DNA from: Psychrobacter sp. Pi2-1
GTDB lineage: Bacteria > Pseudomonadota > Gammaproteobacteria > Pseudomonadales > Moraxellaceae
Reading direction: 5' to 3'
Length of the DNA: 64,000 nt
Assembly: GCF_904846645.1 (NCBI RefSeq)
Contig: NZ_CAJHBO010000004.1
Span: 62,001 to 126,000, forward strand
In this document: in pieces, positions 8,239-18,026 of the stretch
How the letters are laid out: each line of letters opens with the position of its first letter
Numbering within the stretch: position 1 is the stretch's first letter
The notes under the pieces: generated by a model
The model's input: the letters and a program-made list of their open reading frames with translations, nothing else
Databases searched by the model: none
What the model was told of the DNA's origin: nothing
Program-made: the position numbers and the translations under genes

Positions 8239-9882
8239 TTAGTCACCTTTAACAATCTTAGGTGGCCCTTTTAGCAGATGCTCATCAACGAATTCATTCG
8301 CTGAGTTATGGTCTGCTGATTCATCCGTAATAAAGCCTTGTTGCGCTCTGTATAGAATCAGACGATCGCGACTCAAACCACGCAGTAGCGCATACATCAT
8401 GACAAAGACCACTAAGGCAAACGGTAGTCCCGCTACGATAGCCGCCGCCTGTAGCGCAGACAATCCACCAGCCGCTAGCAAGATAGCGGCGATAACGCCT
8501 TCTGTCGTCGCCCAAAATAAGCGCTGGATTTTAGGTGGGTTGGTATCGCCACCAGCAGTCAACATATCGATGACAAAGCTAGCAGAATCTGACGAGGTCA
8601 CGAACCATAGCATAATCATGACGACAATCAGTAGCGTAATTGGTTTTGCCAATGGGTAGTATTCAACCAGTTTAAAGATGGCACTACCAGAATCCGCTTG
8701 TACTGCTTCAACCAATCCTGGGCTAACACCTGACAGAGCAGAAGCAAGCTCCATATGAACAGCAACGCCGCCAAAGGTGGTAAACCAGAAGAACAAAATC
8801 AGCATTGGAATCAGTAGTACACCAAGCGTAAATTCACGGATAGTACGGCCACGAGAGATACGAGCAATAAAGATACCAACGAATGGTGCCCAGCTTACCC
8901 ACCATGCCCAATAAAATATCGTCCAACTACTTTGCCAATCTGTACCGCTATAAGACTCACCCCATGTACCTAGAGGTACAATCACAGTCAGATAGTTGCC
9001 GATGTTTTCGATAAAGCTATCAAAGATAAATAGCGTTGGTCCTAAGATGACCATAAACGCTAATAAGACGATAGTGAAACCAATATTGATATCACTTAAA
9101 CGCTTAATACCTTTATCCAAACCCATCAAGACTGAAGCTGCTGCTAGCGCTGTGATGAAAGCGATCAAACCAAACTGTACGGTAAGACTGTTAGGCATAC
9201 CAAACAGCTTTTCGAGTCCAGAGTTGATCTGCATAACCCCAAGCCCGAGTGAGGTAACCACACCAAACATCGTACCAAACACAGCCAAGATATCGACCGT
9301 GTGTCCCCAACGACCATAGATCTTTTTACCAAGTAAAGGATACAAAGTAGATCGAATCGATAATGGTAGGCCGCGACGGAAATGGAAGTACGCTAAAGAT
9401 AGCGCTACAATCGTATAAATCGCCCAAGCATGTAGACCCCAATGCATAAACGAGATATTCATTGCTTGCTTGGCGGCTTCTACTGTCTCGGCATCGCCCA
9501 TTGGTGGTGCCATAAAGTGATACAACGGCTCGGCTGTACCCCAGTAGACAAGTCCAATACCGATGCCGGCAGAGAATAGCATGCCAATCCAAGAGAACAG
9601 ATTGTACTGCGGTCGTTCTGTTTGGTTACCTAGTCGAATATCACCATAGCGACTCATTGCCAAGTAAATACAAAGCGCAAGCGCAGTATTAACTAGAATA
9701 ATGAATAGCCAACCAAACTTATCGGTAATAAAATTTTGTAAAAAACTAAAAACAGCCCCTGCTGTTTCGGTGAAAAACGCACCGAAAATAATAAAGCCAA
9801 CAATCAGCAGTGACGATGTAATAAACACAGGTTTACTTACCCGCGGAAAAGGTCCTAATCTGCCTACTTTTACTTCTTCCAT
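8239..9882 (-). CDS. BCCT family osmolyte transporter 3
   Basis: Third and transcriptionally first member of the tandem array. It starts MEEVKVGRLGPFPRVSKPVF (ATG 9882, 547 residues; an in-frame TTG lies two codons upstream). SAGIGIGLVYWGTAEPLYHF and WTIFYWAWWVSWAPFVG identify the family. It resembles copy 2 more than copy 1 by eye. Its upstream region is different from the leaders of copies 1 and 2 and carries a 9-bp inverted repeat, so it may be regulated separately. Substrate not determinable from sequence. Confidence 0.92.
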   Translation of the reverse strand: MEEVKVGRLGPFPRVSKPVFITSSLLIVGFIIFGAFFTETAGAVFSFLQNFITDKFGWLFIILVNTALALCIYLAMSRYGDIRLGNQTERPQYNLFSWIGMLFSAGIGIGLVYWGTAEPLYHFMAPPMGDAETVEAAKQAMNISFMHWGLHAWAIYTIVALSLAYFHFRRGLPLSIRSTLYPLLGKKIYGRWGHTVDILAVFGTMFGVVTSLGLGVMQINSGLEKLFGMPNSLTVQFGLIAFITALAAASVLMGLDKGIKRLSDINIGFTIVLLAFMVILGPTLFIFDSFIENIGNYLTVIVPLGTWGESYSGTDWQSSWTIFYWAWWVSWAPFVGIFIARISRGRTIREFTLGVLLIPMLILFFWFTTFGGVAVHMELASALSGVSPGLVEAVQADSGSAIFKLVEYYPLAKPITLLIVVMIMLWFVTSSDSASFVIDMLTAGGDTNPPKIQRLFWATTEGVIAAILLAAGGLSALQAAAIVAGLPFALVVFVMMYALLRGLSRDRLILYRAQQGFITDESADHNSANEFVDEHLLKGPPKIVKGD

Positions 9883-9961
9883 GTGCAAGTCTCAAATTTC
9901 AAGGAACGTTACCTTAACAAAATAGGTCTTAACTATCAATCTATTACAAAATAAAACTTGA

Positions 9962-10001
9962 TAAAACTATTAATTTACTCTAAAAGAATTCGATAGTTTT
10001 A
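9962..10001. repeat. Inverted repeat upstream of BCCT copy 3
   Basis: Perfect 9-bp arms TAAAACTAT (9962-9970) and ATAGTTTTA (9993-10001), 22 bases apart, 80 bases before the BCCT3 start. Possible operator; no T-run on the gene side. Confidence 0.45.
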
Positions 10002-10071
10002 TTAAAATAATTAAATATACAGGTAGATAAATACGTCTTTAATTTGATGTTTTTTCAATATTGTTTCGATG

Positions 10072-11334
10072 TTATTTGGGCAATAATCTGAGTAATTGTG
10101 CATCATTACCGTCTTCAAGTGTCCACACTTGCCCGTCTACTGCTAGCACACTGCGTACACGCTCTCCCATGTCATAGCGATAACGCTCAGCCGCGGTATT
10201 GTCGTCGTTTATGCCCACTACGATAAGCGCTTTAGACGATAAGCCACTGATAAGCGCATTGCCCTGCCAGCTAGGAAAGTCATTATGAGTACCAGCCGCA
10301 TAGATGCTCATAGCAGATGGTGATATGACAGGTGTCCAAGTAATTTTGGGTGCCGCAAACTCTGGCTTAGTATCATGGTCAGGAATATCTAGACCTGAAT
10401 AATTGCGTCCATTGGATACCACTGGCCAGCCATAGTTGTTACCCTTCTCAATAATATTAAATTCATCCCCGCCCTTTGGTCCCATCTCGTGCGCCCAAAG
10501 CTGTCCGCTATCGTCAAATGCCATACCAAGCACATTGCGATGTCCGATGGTCCAAAACTGTTTGGCCAACTCATTATCAGTAAACGGATTGTCTGTCGGG
10601 GCGTTACCATCAGGACTCAACCGTATTATCTTACCCAAATTACCACTCATGTCTTGTGCTGGGTCTTTGTCTTGACGCTCGCCTGAGCTGATATATAGAT
10701 AGCGGCCATCGGGTGAAAACAGCAGGCGATGACTATAATGTCCTTGCCCTGTGACTTTCGGAGACTGTTGCCAGATAGGTGTGATACCTTGCAACGTAGG
10801 TGTGGCTGTCTCTAATCCTGAGAGTGTCGCCTTGATCACTTTGGCACCAAATTTATTGCTATCATTTCCTGTTCCTGCTTCCGCGTAGCTAAGATAGACG
10901 GTATTGGACGTCGCAAAATCTGGAGCCACGATGATGTCTCCCAAGCCGCCTTGACCACCGTAAGCGACTGTAGGAACGCCTTCGATTTTGGACTTATTAC
11001 CCGTCGCGGTATCTACGATAAATAGCTCACCTGTTTTTTGTGTTACTAGTAATTTTGGCGCTTTGCTATCTGTAATGGGTAACGCTGTCATGGCCCAAGG
11101 CTCATCAAAGGTTGCGACCGCTTTGGTTGTAAACTCAGGCTTGTCCGCGCTAACTTGAGCATCACTTGTCTGCATGTCTGCTTTAGAGGTTTGCATCTCT
11201 TTCTGTTCTGGTACGTTGTTGCTGGTATTGACGGTTGCAGGGTTGGAGCAAGCTGATGTGCTGAACAATAAAGCCGCGATTATTAACGGCGATGTTAAGG
11301 GGAGGCTTACACGTTCAATATGGATCATCATCAT
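10072..11334 (-). CDS. PQQ-dependent sugar dehydrogenase, lipoprotein
   Basis: Soluble-type aldose dehydrogenase (GdhB/YliI family) using pyrroloquinoline quinone, acting in the periplasm. The N-terminus has a hydrophobic segment ending in STSAC, so Cys29 is the likely lipid anchor. The six-bladed propeller carries GGQGGLGDI, HRLLFSPDGRYLYISSGER (with the catalytic-type His), WTIGHRNVLGMAFD and EMGPKGGDEFNIIEKGNNYGWP, all typical of the family. Three ATG codons in a row at the start leave the exact initiation uncertain by two codons; the AGAGGA upstream suits the second best. No PQQ biosynthesis genes are nearby, so the cofactor comes from elsewhere. Confidence 0.9.
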   Translation of the reverse strand: MMMIHIERVSLPLTSPLIIAALLFSTSACSNPATVNTSNNVPEQKEMQTSKADMQTSDAQVSADKPEFTTKAVATFDEPWAMTALPITDSKAPKLLVTQKTGELFIVDTATGNKSKIEGVPTVAYGGQGGLGDIIVAPDFATSNTVYLSYAEAGTGNDSNKFGAKVIKATLSGLETATPTLQGITPIWQQSPKVTGQGHYSHRLLFSPDGRYLYISSGERQDKDPAQDMSGNLGKIIRLSPDGNAPTDNPFTDNELAKQFWTIGHRNVLGMAFDDSGQLWAHEMGPKGGDEFNIIEKGNNYGWPVVSNGRNYSGLDIPDHDTKPEFAAPKITWTPVISPSAMSIYAAGTHNDFPSWQGNALISGLSSKALIVVGINDDNTAAERYRYDMGERVRSVLAVDGQVWTLEDGNDAQLLRLLPK

Positions 11335-11452
11335 CTTTCCTCTTTATCCAGTTTGCACTTATATGATTAGTCGTTCATTTATTTATAGCATAGTCTTGAT
11401 ATTTAAATGGTAAAAGAATAGTAGCGTAAAACGCCCTTTCTCAAATGAGAAA

Positions 11453-11480
11453 CCCCTTATCTACGCTTGCAGATAAGGGG
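11453..11480. terminator. Terminator after clpB
   Basis: Perfect 10-bp stem CCCCTTATCT/AGATAAGGGG with an 8-base loop, located between the end of clpB and the start of the sugar dehydrogenase. On the minus strand it is followed by TTTCTC. Confidence 0.75.
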
Positions 11481-11529
11481 CTGATTTTAAGAGTATCGTT
11501 AGATCATAAAGACATCGATGCCAATGTGA

Positions 11530-14127
11530 TTAGCTCATTCTAAGCTTATCAAAGGTTAGCTTGTCATCGGCACCTACATCGACTTTGATAATATCACCAG
11601 CGACAAAATCACCTGCCAATAGCTTCAATGATAATGGGTTTTCAATCTCTTGTTGAATGGCACGCTTCAAAGGACGAGCACCATAAACAGGGTCATAACC
11701 CACGGCAACCAATTTATTCATCGCATCTGCTGACAGCTCAATATCCATCTCACGCTCTTGGATACGCTGACGTAAGCGATTCAGTTGAATATCTGCAATA
11801 CCTGCCATCTGCGACATACCAAGCGGATGGAAGACTACGATTTCATCAATACGGTTGACGAACTCTGGACGGAAATGCTGCCCAACAGAATCCATTACTT
11901 CCGCTTTGATATCATCGTAACTTTCACCTACCATTTCTTGAATCTTATGCGAACCCAAGTTACTGGTCATGATAATCACAGTGTTTTTGAAATCTACCAC
12001 CCGACCTTGCGAATCGGTTAAGCGACCATCGTCCAATACTTGCAGCAAGATGTTGAATACATCAGGATGCGCCTTCTCTACTTCATCGAACAATATGACG
12101 CTGTACGGCTTACGGCGTACTGCTTCAGTCAATGTACCGCCTTCTTCATAGCCAACATAGCCTGGAGGCGCTCCTACGAGGCGGCTGACACTGTGTTTTT
12201 CCATATACTCACTCATGTCGATACGTACAATCGCATCTTCAGAGTCAAACAAGAAGTTTGCTAGTGATTTGGTCAGCTCAGTTTTACCAACACCAGTAGG
12301 TCCCAAGAACAAGAACGAACCAGAAGGACGATTTGGATCAGATAAGCCTGCACGGCTACGACGTACCGCATTGGCCACCGATTCGACCGCTTCGTTTTGA
12401 CCGATAACACGCTCATGGAGCTTTTCTTCCATTGCGATCATCTTATCACGCTCGCCTTGCATCATTTTGCTGACTGGAATACCAGTCGCGGCCGCAACCA
12501 CTTCGGCGATTTCATTGTCTGTCACCTTATTACGTAGCAATTTGACACCGCTACCTTCACCTGTCTGTTCTTTTTGCTCTGCCAAGTCAGACTCATGAAT
12601 ACGTCGTTCTAACTGCGGAATGGTTTCGTATTGCAGCTTACTCATGGTCTCATAATCGCCTTCTCGGCTAGCCTTGTCATACGCAATACGGGCTTTATCT
12701 AGCTCGTCTTTTAGCTGTTGACTGCCTTTGACCAGTGCTTTCTCTGCCTGCCAAACCTCGTTGAGATCAGCATACTCTTTTTCCAATTCCGCTATTTGCG
12801 CATCGAGCACTTTACGCTCGGCTTGCGCGCCAGCATCTTCTTCATTTTTGAGCACTTCACGCTGCATTTTTAATTGAATCAAACGGCTATCAAGCTTACC
12901 TAATGATTCAGGCTTGCTATCCATCTCCATGCGCAGACGACTGGCCGCTTCGTCAATTAAATCAATCGCTTTATCTGGTAGCTTACGGTCAGTGATATAG
13001 CGATGACTCATGCGCGCAGCAGCGATAATGGCACTATCTTGAATATCGACGCCATGATGCAGCTCGTAACGCTCTTTTAGACCACGTAATATCGCAATGG
13101 TATCTTCGACCGTTGGCTCATCGACTAGTACTTTTTGGAAACGACGCTCAAGCGCTGCATCTTTTTCGATGTACTTGCGGTATTCATCAAGCGTCGTTGC
13201 ACCAACACAATGTAGCTCACCGCGAGCTAGTGCAGGTTTTAGCATATTACCCGCATCCATTGCACCTTCAGATTTACCCGCACCAACCATCGTATGTAGC
13301 TCATCGATGAATAGGATGACATTGCCTTCTTGCTTGGCCAAATCACTGAGTACGCTTTTGAGGCGCTCTTCAAACTCACCGCGGAATTTCGCCCCTGCAA
13401 TCAGTGCGCCTAAGTCTAACGACAGCACTTCTTTACGGCGCAGACCTTCTGGCACGTCACCATTGATGATTTTTTGCGCCAAGCCTTCAACGATAGCCGT
13501 CTTACCAACGCCCGGCTCGCCGATGAGTACAGGGTTGTTTTTGGTACGGCGTGATAGCACCTGAATGGTACGGCGAATCTCTTCATCACGGCCAATGACT
13601 GGATCTAGCTTGCCAAGCTCCGCTTGTTCAGTCAGGTTGATCGTATATTTGTTGAGTGCATCACGCTGATCTTCTGCGTTTTGGTTATTCACCGTATCGT
13701 CGCCACGCAGCTGCTCAATCACAGCTTTTAGTTTGCTAGCCGTTACGCCTGCACTTTCAAATATCTTTTTGGTTTCACCCTGCTCAGCAAGTGCCAACAT
13801 GACCCATTCCGTCGCGATAAAATCATCGCCTTCTTTTTGCGCCTGACGATCAGCCAAGTTCAAGATTTTGACCGAGTTTGGGTTCAGGTTGACGTCACCT
13901 GTCGGCTCCGAAATCGTTGCTTGATTGTCCAATGCTTTGGCAACACCATTTTTTAGCGCTGGAATAGAAGCACCTGCTTGTTGGCAGATAGATAAATTAG
14001 ACTCATCTTGTAGTAAGACCGCAAGCAAATGCACAGGATCAATACCCGTATGATCGCGACCTAATGCTAGGCTCTGTGCTTCTTGAATGGCGGATTGCAG
14101 TTTTTGAGTAAACTTCTCAAATCTCAT
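11530..14127 (-). CDS. clpB: ClpB disaggregase
   Basis: Hsp100 AAA+ chaperone that pulls polypeptides out of aggregates together with DnaK; cytosolic hexamer. 865 residues, full length. In order: N-terminal Clp repeat domain (starting [18 protein letters not shown]), first AAA+ module with Walker A GEPGVGKT and Walker [10 protein letters not shown], the coiled-coil M domain (about 410-530, Glu/Lys/Leu-rich), and a second AAA+ module with GPTGVGKT and [16 protein letters not shown]. The start is fixed by the family N-terminus. A heat-shock-like promoter lies about 80-110 bases upstream. Confidence 0.98.
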   Translation of the reverse strand: MRFEKFTQKLQSAIQEAQSLALGRDHTGIDPVHLLAVLLQDESNLSICQQAGASIPALKNGVAKALDNQATISEPTGDVNLNPNSVKILNLADRQAQKEGDDFIATEWVMLALAEQGETKKIFESAGVTASKLKAVIEQLRGDDTVNNQNAEDQRDALNKYTINLTEQAELGKLDPVIGRDEEIRRTIQVLSRRTKNNPVLIGEPGVGKTAIVEGLAQKIINGDVPEGLRRKEVLSLDLGALIAGAKFRGEFEERLKSVLSDLAKQEGNVILFIDELHTMVGAGKSEGAMDAGNMLKPALARGELHCVGATTLDEYRKYIEKDAALERRFQKVLVDEPTVEDTIAILRGLKERYELHHGVDIQDSAIIAAARMSHRYITDRKLPDKAIDLIDEAASRLRMEMDSKPESLGKLDSRLIQLKMQREVLKNEEDAGAQAERKVLDAQIAELEKEYADLNEVWQAEKALVKGSQQLKDELDKARIAYDKASREGDYETMSKLQYETIPQLERRIHESDLAEQKEQTGEGSGVKLLRNKVTDNEIAEVVAAATGIPVSKMMQGERDKMIAMEEKLHERVIGQNEAVESVANAVRRSRAGLSDPNRPSGSFLFLGPTGVGKTELTKSLANFLFDSEDAIVRIDMSEYMEKHSVSRLVGAPPGYVGYEEGGTLTEAVRRKPYSVILFDEVEKAHPDVFNILLQVLDDGRLTDSQGRVVDFKNTVIIMTSNLGSHKIQEMVGESYDDIKAEVMDSVGQHFRPEFVNRIDEIVVFHPLGMSQMAGIADIQLNRLRQRIQEREMDIELSADAMNKLVAVGYDPVYGARPLKRAIQQEIENPLSLKLLAGDFVAGDIIKVDVGADDKLTFDKLRMS

Positions 14128-14209
14128 GTCTATATCCTTTTATAATTGGTATTCTCAGTAGCACCTCTAAGGACTATCTTAGTCTAGTGCCTACTGTTAT
14201 CTGTCACTT

Positions 14210-14238
14210 ATATAAGGTATATATATACCTATTTCAAG
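14210..14238 (-). promoter_or_regulatory. Candidate sigma-32 promoter of clpB, with internal palindrome
   Basis: Read on the minus strand: CTTGAAA (14238-14232, perfect -35), a 14-base spacer, then CCTTATAT (14217-14210), which matches most of the CCCCATnT -10 consensus. The spacer and the start of the -10 form a perfect 16-base palindrome AGGTATATATATACCT (14215-14230). Distance to the clpB ATG is about 83 bases. Fits the known heat-shock control of clpB. Confidence 0.6.
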
Positions 14239-14436
14239 ACGATTACCAAATAAAACCTTACTTAAAGCAATGATATTTACTATTAATAATATTTAAATGA
14301 GCTATTAATATCAGTTAAAGGTAGTTAGTAGATAAGTTATGCCATTTTATCAATGAAAATTAAAAATAAATCTCCATTGGATACGGTAATGAGCAATGTA
14401 CCTATTTGGCATAGACCCAATCATAAACCGACTATT
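14239..14436. other. A+T-rich spacer between clpB promoter and L,D-transpeptidase
   Basis: A+T-rich, no reading frame of interest, no terminator-like hairpin seen after the L,D-transpeptidase gene, so read-through towards clpB is possible. Confidence 0.4.
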
Positions 14437-15012
14437 CTACTCCACGATTTCGATAGGAGTACCAAGTGTCACCGCTGCCATAATTTCATCCATCTCATCA
14501 TTGGTGACCGCGATACAACCATCGGTCCAATCGCGTTGTTGATTCAACCAGCCCAAATGTGCAAAGCCATTCATTTGCCCATGAATCATAATATCGCCGC
14601 CCGGATTGACCCCTACTGACTTCGCTCGTGCCTTGTCTTCATCATTTGGATAGCTAATATGAATGGAACGATACGCGATAGAGTTCTCATTTTTATAATC
14701 TAAGGTATAAACTCCAACGGGCGTACGCTGATCGCCTTCTTGTTGCTTATGACCTGATGGACTGCCCCCTAGCGCAATACGATATGACTTAATGGCTTTA
14801 CCATCGCTCATCAGTTTTAAGATACGATCTGATTTGTCGACGAAGACTCGATCAATGACTGCCGACACAGGAATGGGGTTTTTGGATGTTGAGGAGTTTT
14901 TGGCATAAGCAATAGCACTGGTGCTTATAATAGCAACAAGGCTAATGCCTATAAGCAACCAATACGTGCGCTGCTTATTTGACGGGTGAAATTTATTATA
15001 AAAAAATAGCAT
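14437..15012 (-). CDS. L,D-transpeptidase (YkuD domain), membrane-anchored
   Basis: Periplasmic peptidoglycan-modifying enzyme family. 191 residues: one N-terminal membrane segment (about 18-36, possibly a signal peptide cleaved after AYA), then a YkuD domain. Conserved features are ALGGSPSGHKQQEGDQRTPVG, the catalytic-type His144 in IMIHG, and the nucleophile Cys166 in DWTDGCIAV. The usual SHGC box is TDGC here, a variant seen in part of the family, so activity is expected but the reaction (3-3 crosslink, lipoprotein anchoring or cleavage) cannot be assigned. Monocistronic by spacing. Confidence 0.85.
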   Translation of the reverse strand: MLFFYNKFHPSNKQRTYWLLIGISLVAIISTSAIAYAKNSSTSKNPIPVSAVIDRVFVDKSDRILKLMSDGKAIKSYRIALGGSPSGHKQQEGDQRTPVGVYTLDYKNENSIAYRSIHISYPNDEDKARAKSVGVNPGGDIMIHGQMNGFAHLGWLNQQRDWTDGCIAVTNDEMDEIMAAVTLGTPIEIVE

Positions 15013-15123
15013 ATGCTTTGATCCTCACAATTAATTTTTCGTCATTAATCATATGTATCAAAGCACTATGCCAGATTCTGTATATACGTTTTGTGCAAAA
15101 ATAATGAATCAATCGCTGTGCTG

Positions 15124-15930
15124 TTACACCATGCGAATCGCACCATCTAAGCGGATGACTTCACCATTTAGATAGGCATTGTCAATGATATGAGTGACCA
15201 ATTTGGCAAACTCATTAGGAGCGCCTAAACGTTTAGGATAAGGCACGCCTGCCTCTAACTGTTCGCGTGCTTTTTCAGGAATGCTCTCCATCATCGGCGT
15301 AGCAAAAACACCCGGTGCGATAGTCATCACGCGAATGCCATGACGTGCCAGCTCACGAGCAAGCGGCAAGGTTAGGCCAACCACGCCTGCTTTGGACGAG
15401 GAATAGCTGGCTTGACCTACTTGACCATCGAAGGCTGCGATAGAGGCTGTATTAATAATAATACCTTGATCGGCATTTTTTCCTACATGGTTCTTTTCTA
15501 CATCCTCGCCTGCATTGCTATCACTAGCTATGCGCTTGGCAATGCTAGCAGCGACCAAACGGGCGACATTAAATGAACCGACCAGATTGACATTGACCCC
15601 ACGGCTAAATGCCTCAAGGTCTGCCGGATTATTATCGCGATCTAGCAGCTTTTGTACCACGACGATACCAGCACAGTTAATTGACCCTTGTAAGCCGCCA
15701 AAAGCTGACTCTGCCATTTCAACGGCTGATTGCACTTCATCGCCGTTAGTGATGTCACAGCGTACAAAGCGCGCGCGATCACCCAACTCAGCGACCAATG
15801 CTTGCCCAGCAGATTCATTTAAATCAGCGATAACGACGTTACCACCTTGACCTACAATCGCGCGAGCCACTGATTCGCCCAAACCTGATGCGCCGCCTGT
15901 GACCAAAAAGCTGTTTTCTTTAACTTGCAT
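15124..15930 (-). CDS. SDR-family 3-hydroxyacyl-CoA dehydrogenase
   Basis: NAD(P)-dependent short-chain dehydrogenase of 268 residues. The Rossmann motif is TGGASGLG, the acidic residue VIADL suggests NAD preference, INCAGI is the NAG motif, and the catalytic pair is Y-x3-K in YSSSKAGV. The C-terminal GEVIRLDGAIRMV and overall look match the type II 3-hydroxyacyl-CoA (HSD17B10-like, 3-hydroxy-2-methylbutyryl-CoA) dehydrogenases of branched-chain and fatty acid oxidation. It lies 72 bases downstream of an acyl-CoA synthetase on the same strand with its own ribosome binding site, so the two may work in sequence on an acyl-CoA; the exact substrate is inferred only. Confidence 0.85.
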   Translation of the reverse strand: MQVKENSFLVTGGASGLGESVARAIVGQGGNVVIADLNESAGQALVAELGDRARFVRCDITNGDEVQSAVEMAESAFGGLQGSINCAGIVVVQKLLDRDNNPADLEAFSRGVNVNLVGSFNVARLVAASIAKRIASDSNAGEDVEKNHVGKNADQGIIINTASIAAFDGQVGQASYSSSKAGVVGLTLPLARELARHGIRVMTIAPGVFATPMMESIPEKAREQLEAGVPYPKRLGAPNEFAKLVTHIIDNAYLNGEVIRLDGAIRMV

Positions 15931-16002
15931 GATTATTCCTTTAAATTTTTGCTTCTTATTAGATATTTTTCTATTAAATTTATAGACGATTCACCAATTC
16001 AT

Positions 16003-17718
16003 TTATGCAGCAGATAGACTACGCAGCAAAAAGCGTTGAATCTTGCCACTTGGCGTTTTCGGCAGTTCTGTCACAAACTCGACCTCACGTGGATAGGCAT
16101 GAGTGGATAGACGTTTGCGCACCAGCTCTTGGATTTCTTTAGCGATTTGCTCACTGCCTTCGATGCCATCTTTTAGCACCACATAAGATTTGATCGTATG
16201 TCCACGCACTTCGTCTGGCACGCCTACTGCCGCTGATTCTGCCACTGCTTCATGCTCTAAGACGGTATTTTCGACATCAGTAGGCCCTACGCGATAACCT
16301 GCAGTAATAATGATGTCATCATCACGGCCTGAGAACCAATAACTGCCATCACTGTGGCGCTCGACCACGTCGCCTGTCAGATAGTAGTCATCTACAAAGG
16401 CTTGTTTTTCATTCCAGCTATAACCCCGGAAATAAAACGCAGGTGATTGACTGACGACGACTGCTAGCTGCCCTTGCTCACCATCTGGCAGTACATTCAT
16501 GTCATCATCTAGTACGACTAGCGTATGACCTGGGAGCGCCATACCCATCGAGCCAACAGGACATTCATGTATCAGTGCATGATGCGCACAGCAAGTCATG
16601 CCCGTTTCTGTTTGCCCATATTGATCTTTTACTTGGCAGTTTAGATAGGTTTCGACCCAGTTGACCACTTCGGTGTTTAGCGTCTCTCCTGCTGAATTGG
16701 CACAGCGCAAAGACAGCTTGGCGTTAGTATCGTTATGAGCGCCTTCATTAACACTATCAAACACGCCGCTAGACTTCATCATTCGAAATGCAGTTGGTGA
16801 AGAGGCCAAATTGGTAATCTTATGACGCACCATAAACTCACGGGTATTGGTCGCGTCAAATCCTGCTTCATTAAAATAAGTCGTGATACCCAATAGCAGA
16901 GGCCCTGTGATGGCATAGTACAAGCCATACGCCCAGCCTGGATCTGCCATGTTCCAATATTGATCATCTTTGCGTAGGTCGATGGCATAACGCATATATA
17001 GGTAAAAAGCAGGTAACGCAGTCAATGGAACACTGACGCCTTTTGATTTACCGACTGTACCAGAGGTGAACATTTGCAAGAATGGCGCATCTGTATCGAG
17101 CGTTACTGGTTCAATCGTTTGCGACTGTGCTTCCATAGACTGGATATAGTGATCGTCACCCCATGTCTGAGCATCCTCAGTACTACCGACCAACACCATT
17201 TTGGTTTGCTCAGCCAAATCTTCAAACTTACTGCGATTTTCTAAGTTAGTAAAAACGACTTTGGTATCGGCTTTATCCATCCGATATTTGATTGAATCAT
17301 AGCCAAACGCGGTAAATAGCGGCTGATATACCGCCCCGATACGCCATGTCGCCAATACAACGGTCAGCAGCTCTGGCGTGCGCGGTAGCATCGTCGCTAC
17401 CTTATCTCCCGCTTTTACCCCATACGACTGTAGCAAGTTAGCGATTTGAGCACTCGCTTTGTCAAGCTCACCAAAAGTCATGCGCGTTACATTGCCTGTC
17501 GTGTCTTCGTGTACTAACGCAGCATTGTCAGCGCGGCCATCGCGTACATGGCGACCACAGCAAGCCATATAAGCATTTAGTCGATCGTCCACCTGCTCGC
17601 CAAAGATTTCTGACAGCAATGTATCCATATCAAAATTATTATAGTAATCGGTATAGTTTTTTGGTACGAAGGTAGTGTCTGTATCAATATTCGTCGGAGT
17701 TTGAGAGGTGGTGTTCAT
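16003..17718 (-). CDS. Acyl-CoA synthetase (AMP-forming)
   Basis: ANL-family ligase that activates a carboxylic acid to its CoA thioester through an acyl-AMP; 571 residues. P-loop-like A3 motif MFTSGTVGKSKGV, A5 region DQYGQTETG, A7 LTGDVV, A8 hinge SGRDDDIIITAGYRVGP, and A10 PKTPSGKIQR with the catalytic Lys near the C-terminus. It resembles acetyl/medium-chain acyl-CoA synthetases rather than long-chain ones; it lacks the longer N-terminus of true Acs. Likely first gene of a pair with the SDR enzyme at 15124. Confidence 0.88.
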   Translation of the reverse strand: MNTTSQTPTNIDTDTTFVPKNYTDYYNNFDMDTLLSEIFGEQVDDRLNAYMACCGRHVRDGRADNAALVHEDTTGNVTRMTFGELDKASAQIANLLQSYGVKAGDKVATMLPRTPELLTVVLATWRIGAVYQPLFTAFGYDSIKYRMDKADTKVVFTNLENRSKFEDLAEQTKMVLVGSTEDAQTWGDDHYIQSMEAQSQTIEPVTLDTDAPFLQMFTSGTVGKSKGVSVPLTALPAFYLYMRYAIDLRKDDQYWNMADPGWAYGLYYAITGPLLLGITTYFNEAGFDATNTREFMVRHKITNLASSPTAFRMMKSSGVFDSVNEGAHNDTNAKLSLRCANSAGETLNTEVVNWVETYLNCQVKDQYGQTETGMTCCAHHALIHECPVGSMGMALPGHTLVVLDDDMNVLPDGEQGQLAVVVSQSPAFYFRGYSWNEKQAFVDDYYLTGDVVERHSDGSYWFSGRDDDIIITAGYRVGPTDVENTVLEHEAVAESAAVGVPDEVRGHTIKSYVVLKDGIEGSEQIAKEIQELVRKRLSTHAYPREVEFVTELPKTPSGKIQRFLLRSLSAA

Positions 17719-18026
17719 AAGCTAATCCTTTAGCAATAGCAGGTAACTGGTAAAATGGTATTTATGATTGAAAAACGGCCACATCCTATAGACCGTTTCA
17801 TAGGTTCGTATTTATCATGCTCTATTAGTAACGCATTTCTACGTTTATTTCAATACATAACGTATCATTTTTATTTTATAGAAATAGAGGTAATCTATAA
17901 CTAATTATCATTAATTCGCTATAAGTCCGCGAAGACACCTACAATCAATAGCCAAAGTACTGCCACATACTTTCGATTTCCTATTAAAGAATTAACACCT
18001 CAATATTATTATTTAAAACCTCACAC
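17719..18026. other. Intergenic region upstream of the acyl-CoA synthetase
   Basis: About 308 A+T-rich bases between topoisomerase IB (ends 18027) and the synthetase start. Possible short hairpin AAACGG/CCGTTT near 17775-17799; no gene or clear promoter recognised. Confidence 0.4.

Noticed and set aside
13097-13564. 155-codon frame opposite clpB
   Set aside because: Shadow frame with Ser/Pro/Arg-rich composition, caused by codon use of the real gene.
17775-17799. Terminator upstream of the acyl-CoA synthetase
   Set aside because: Only six paired bases with a long loop; too weak to call.
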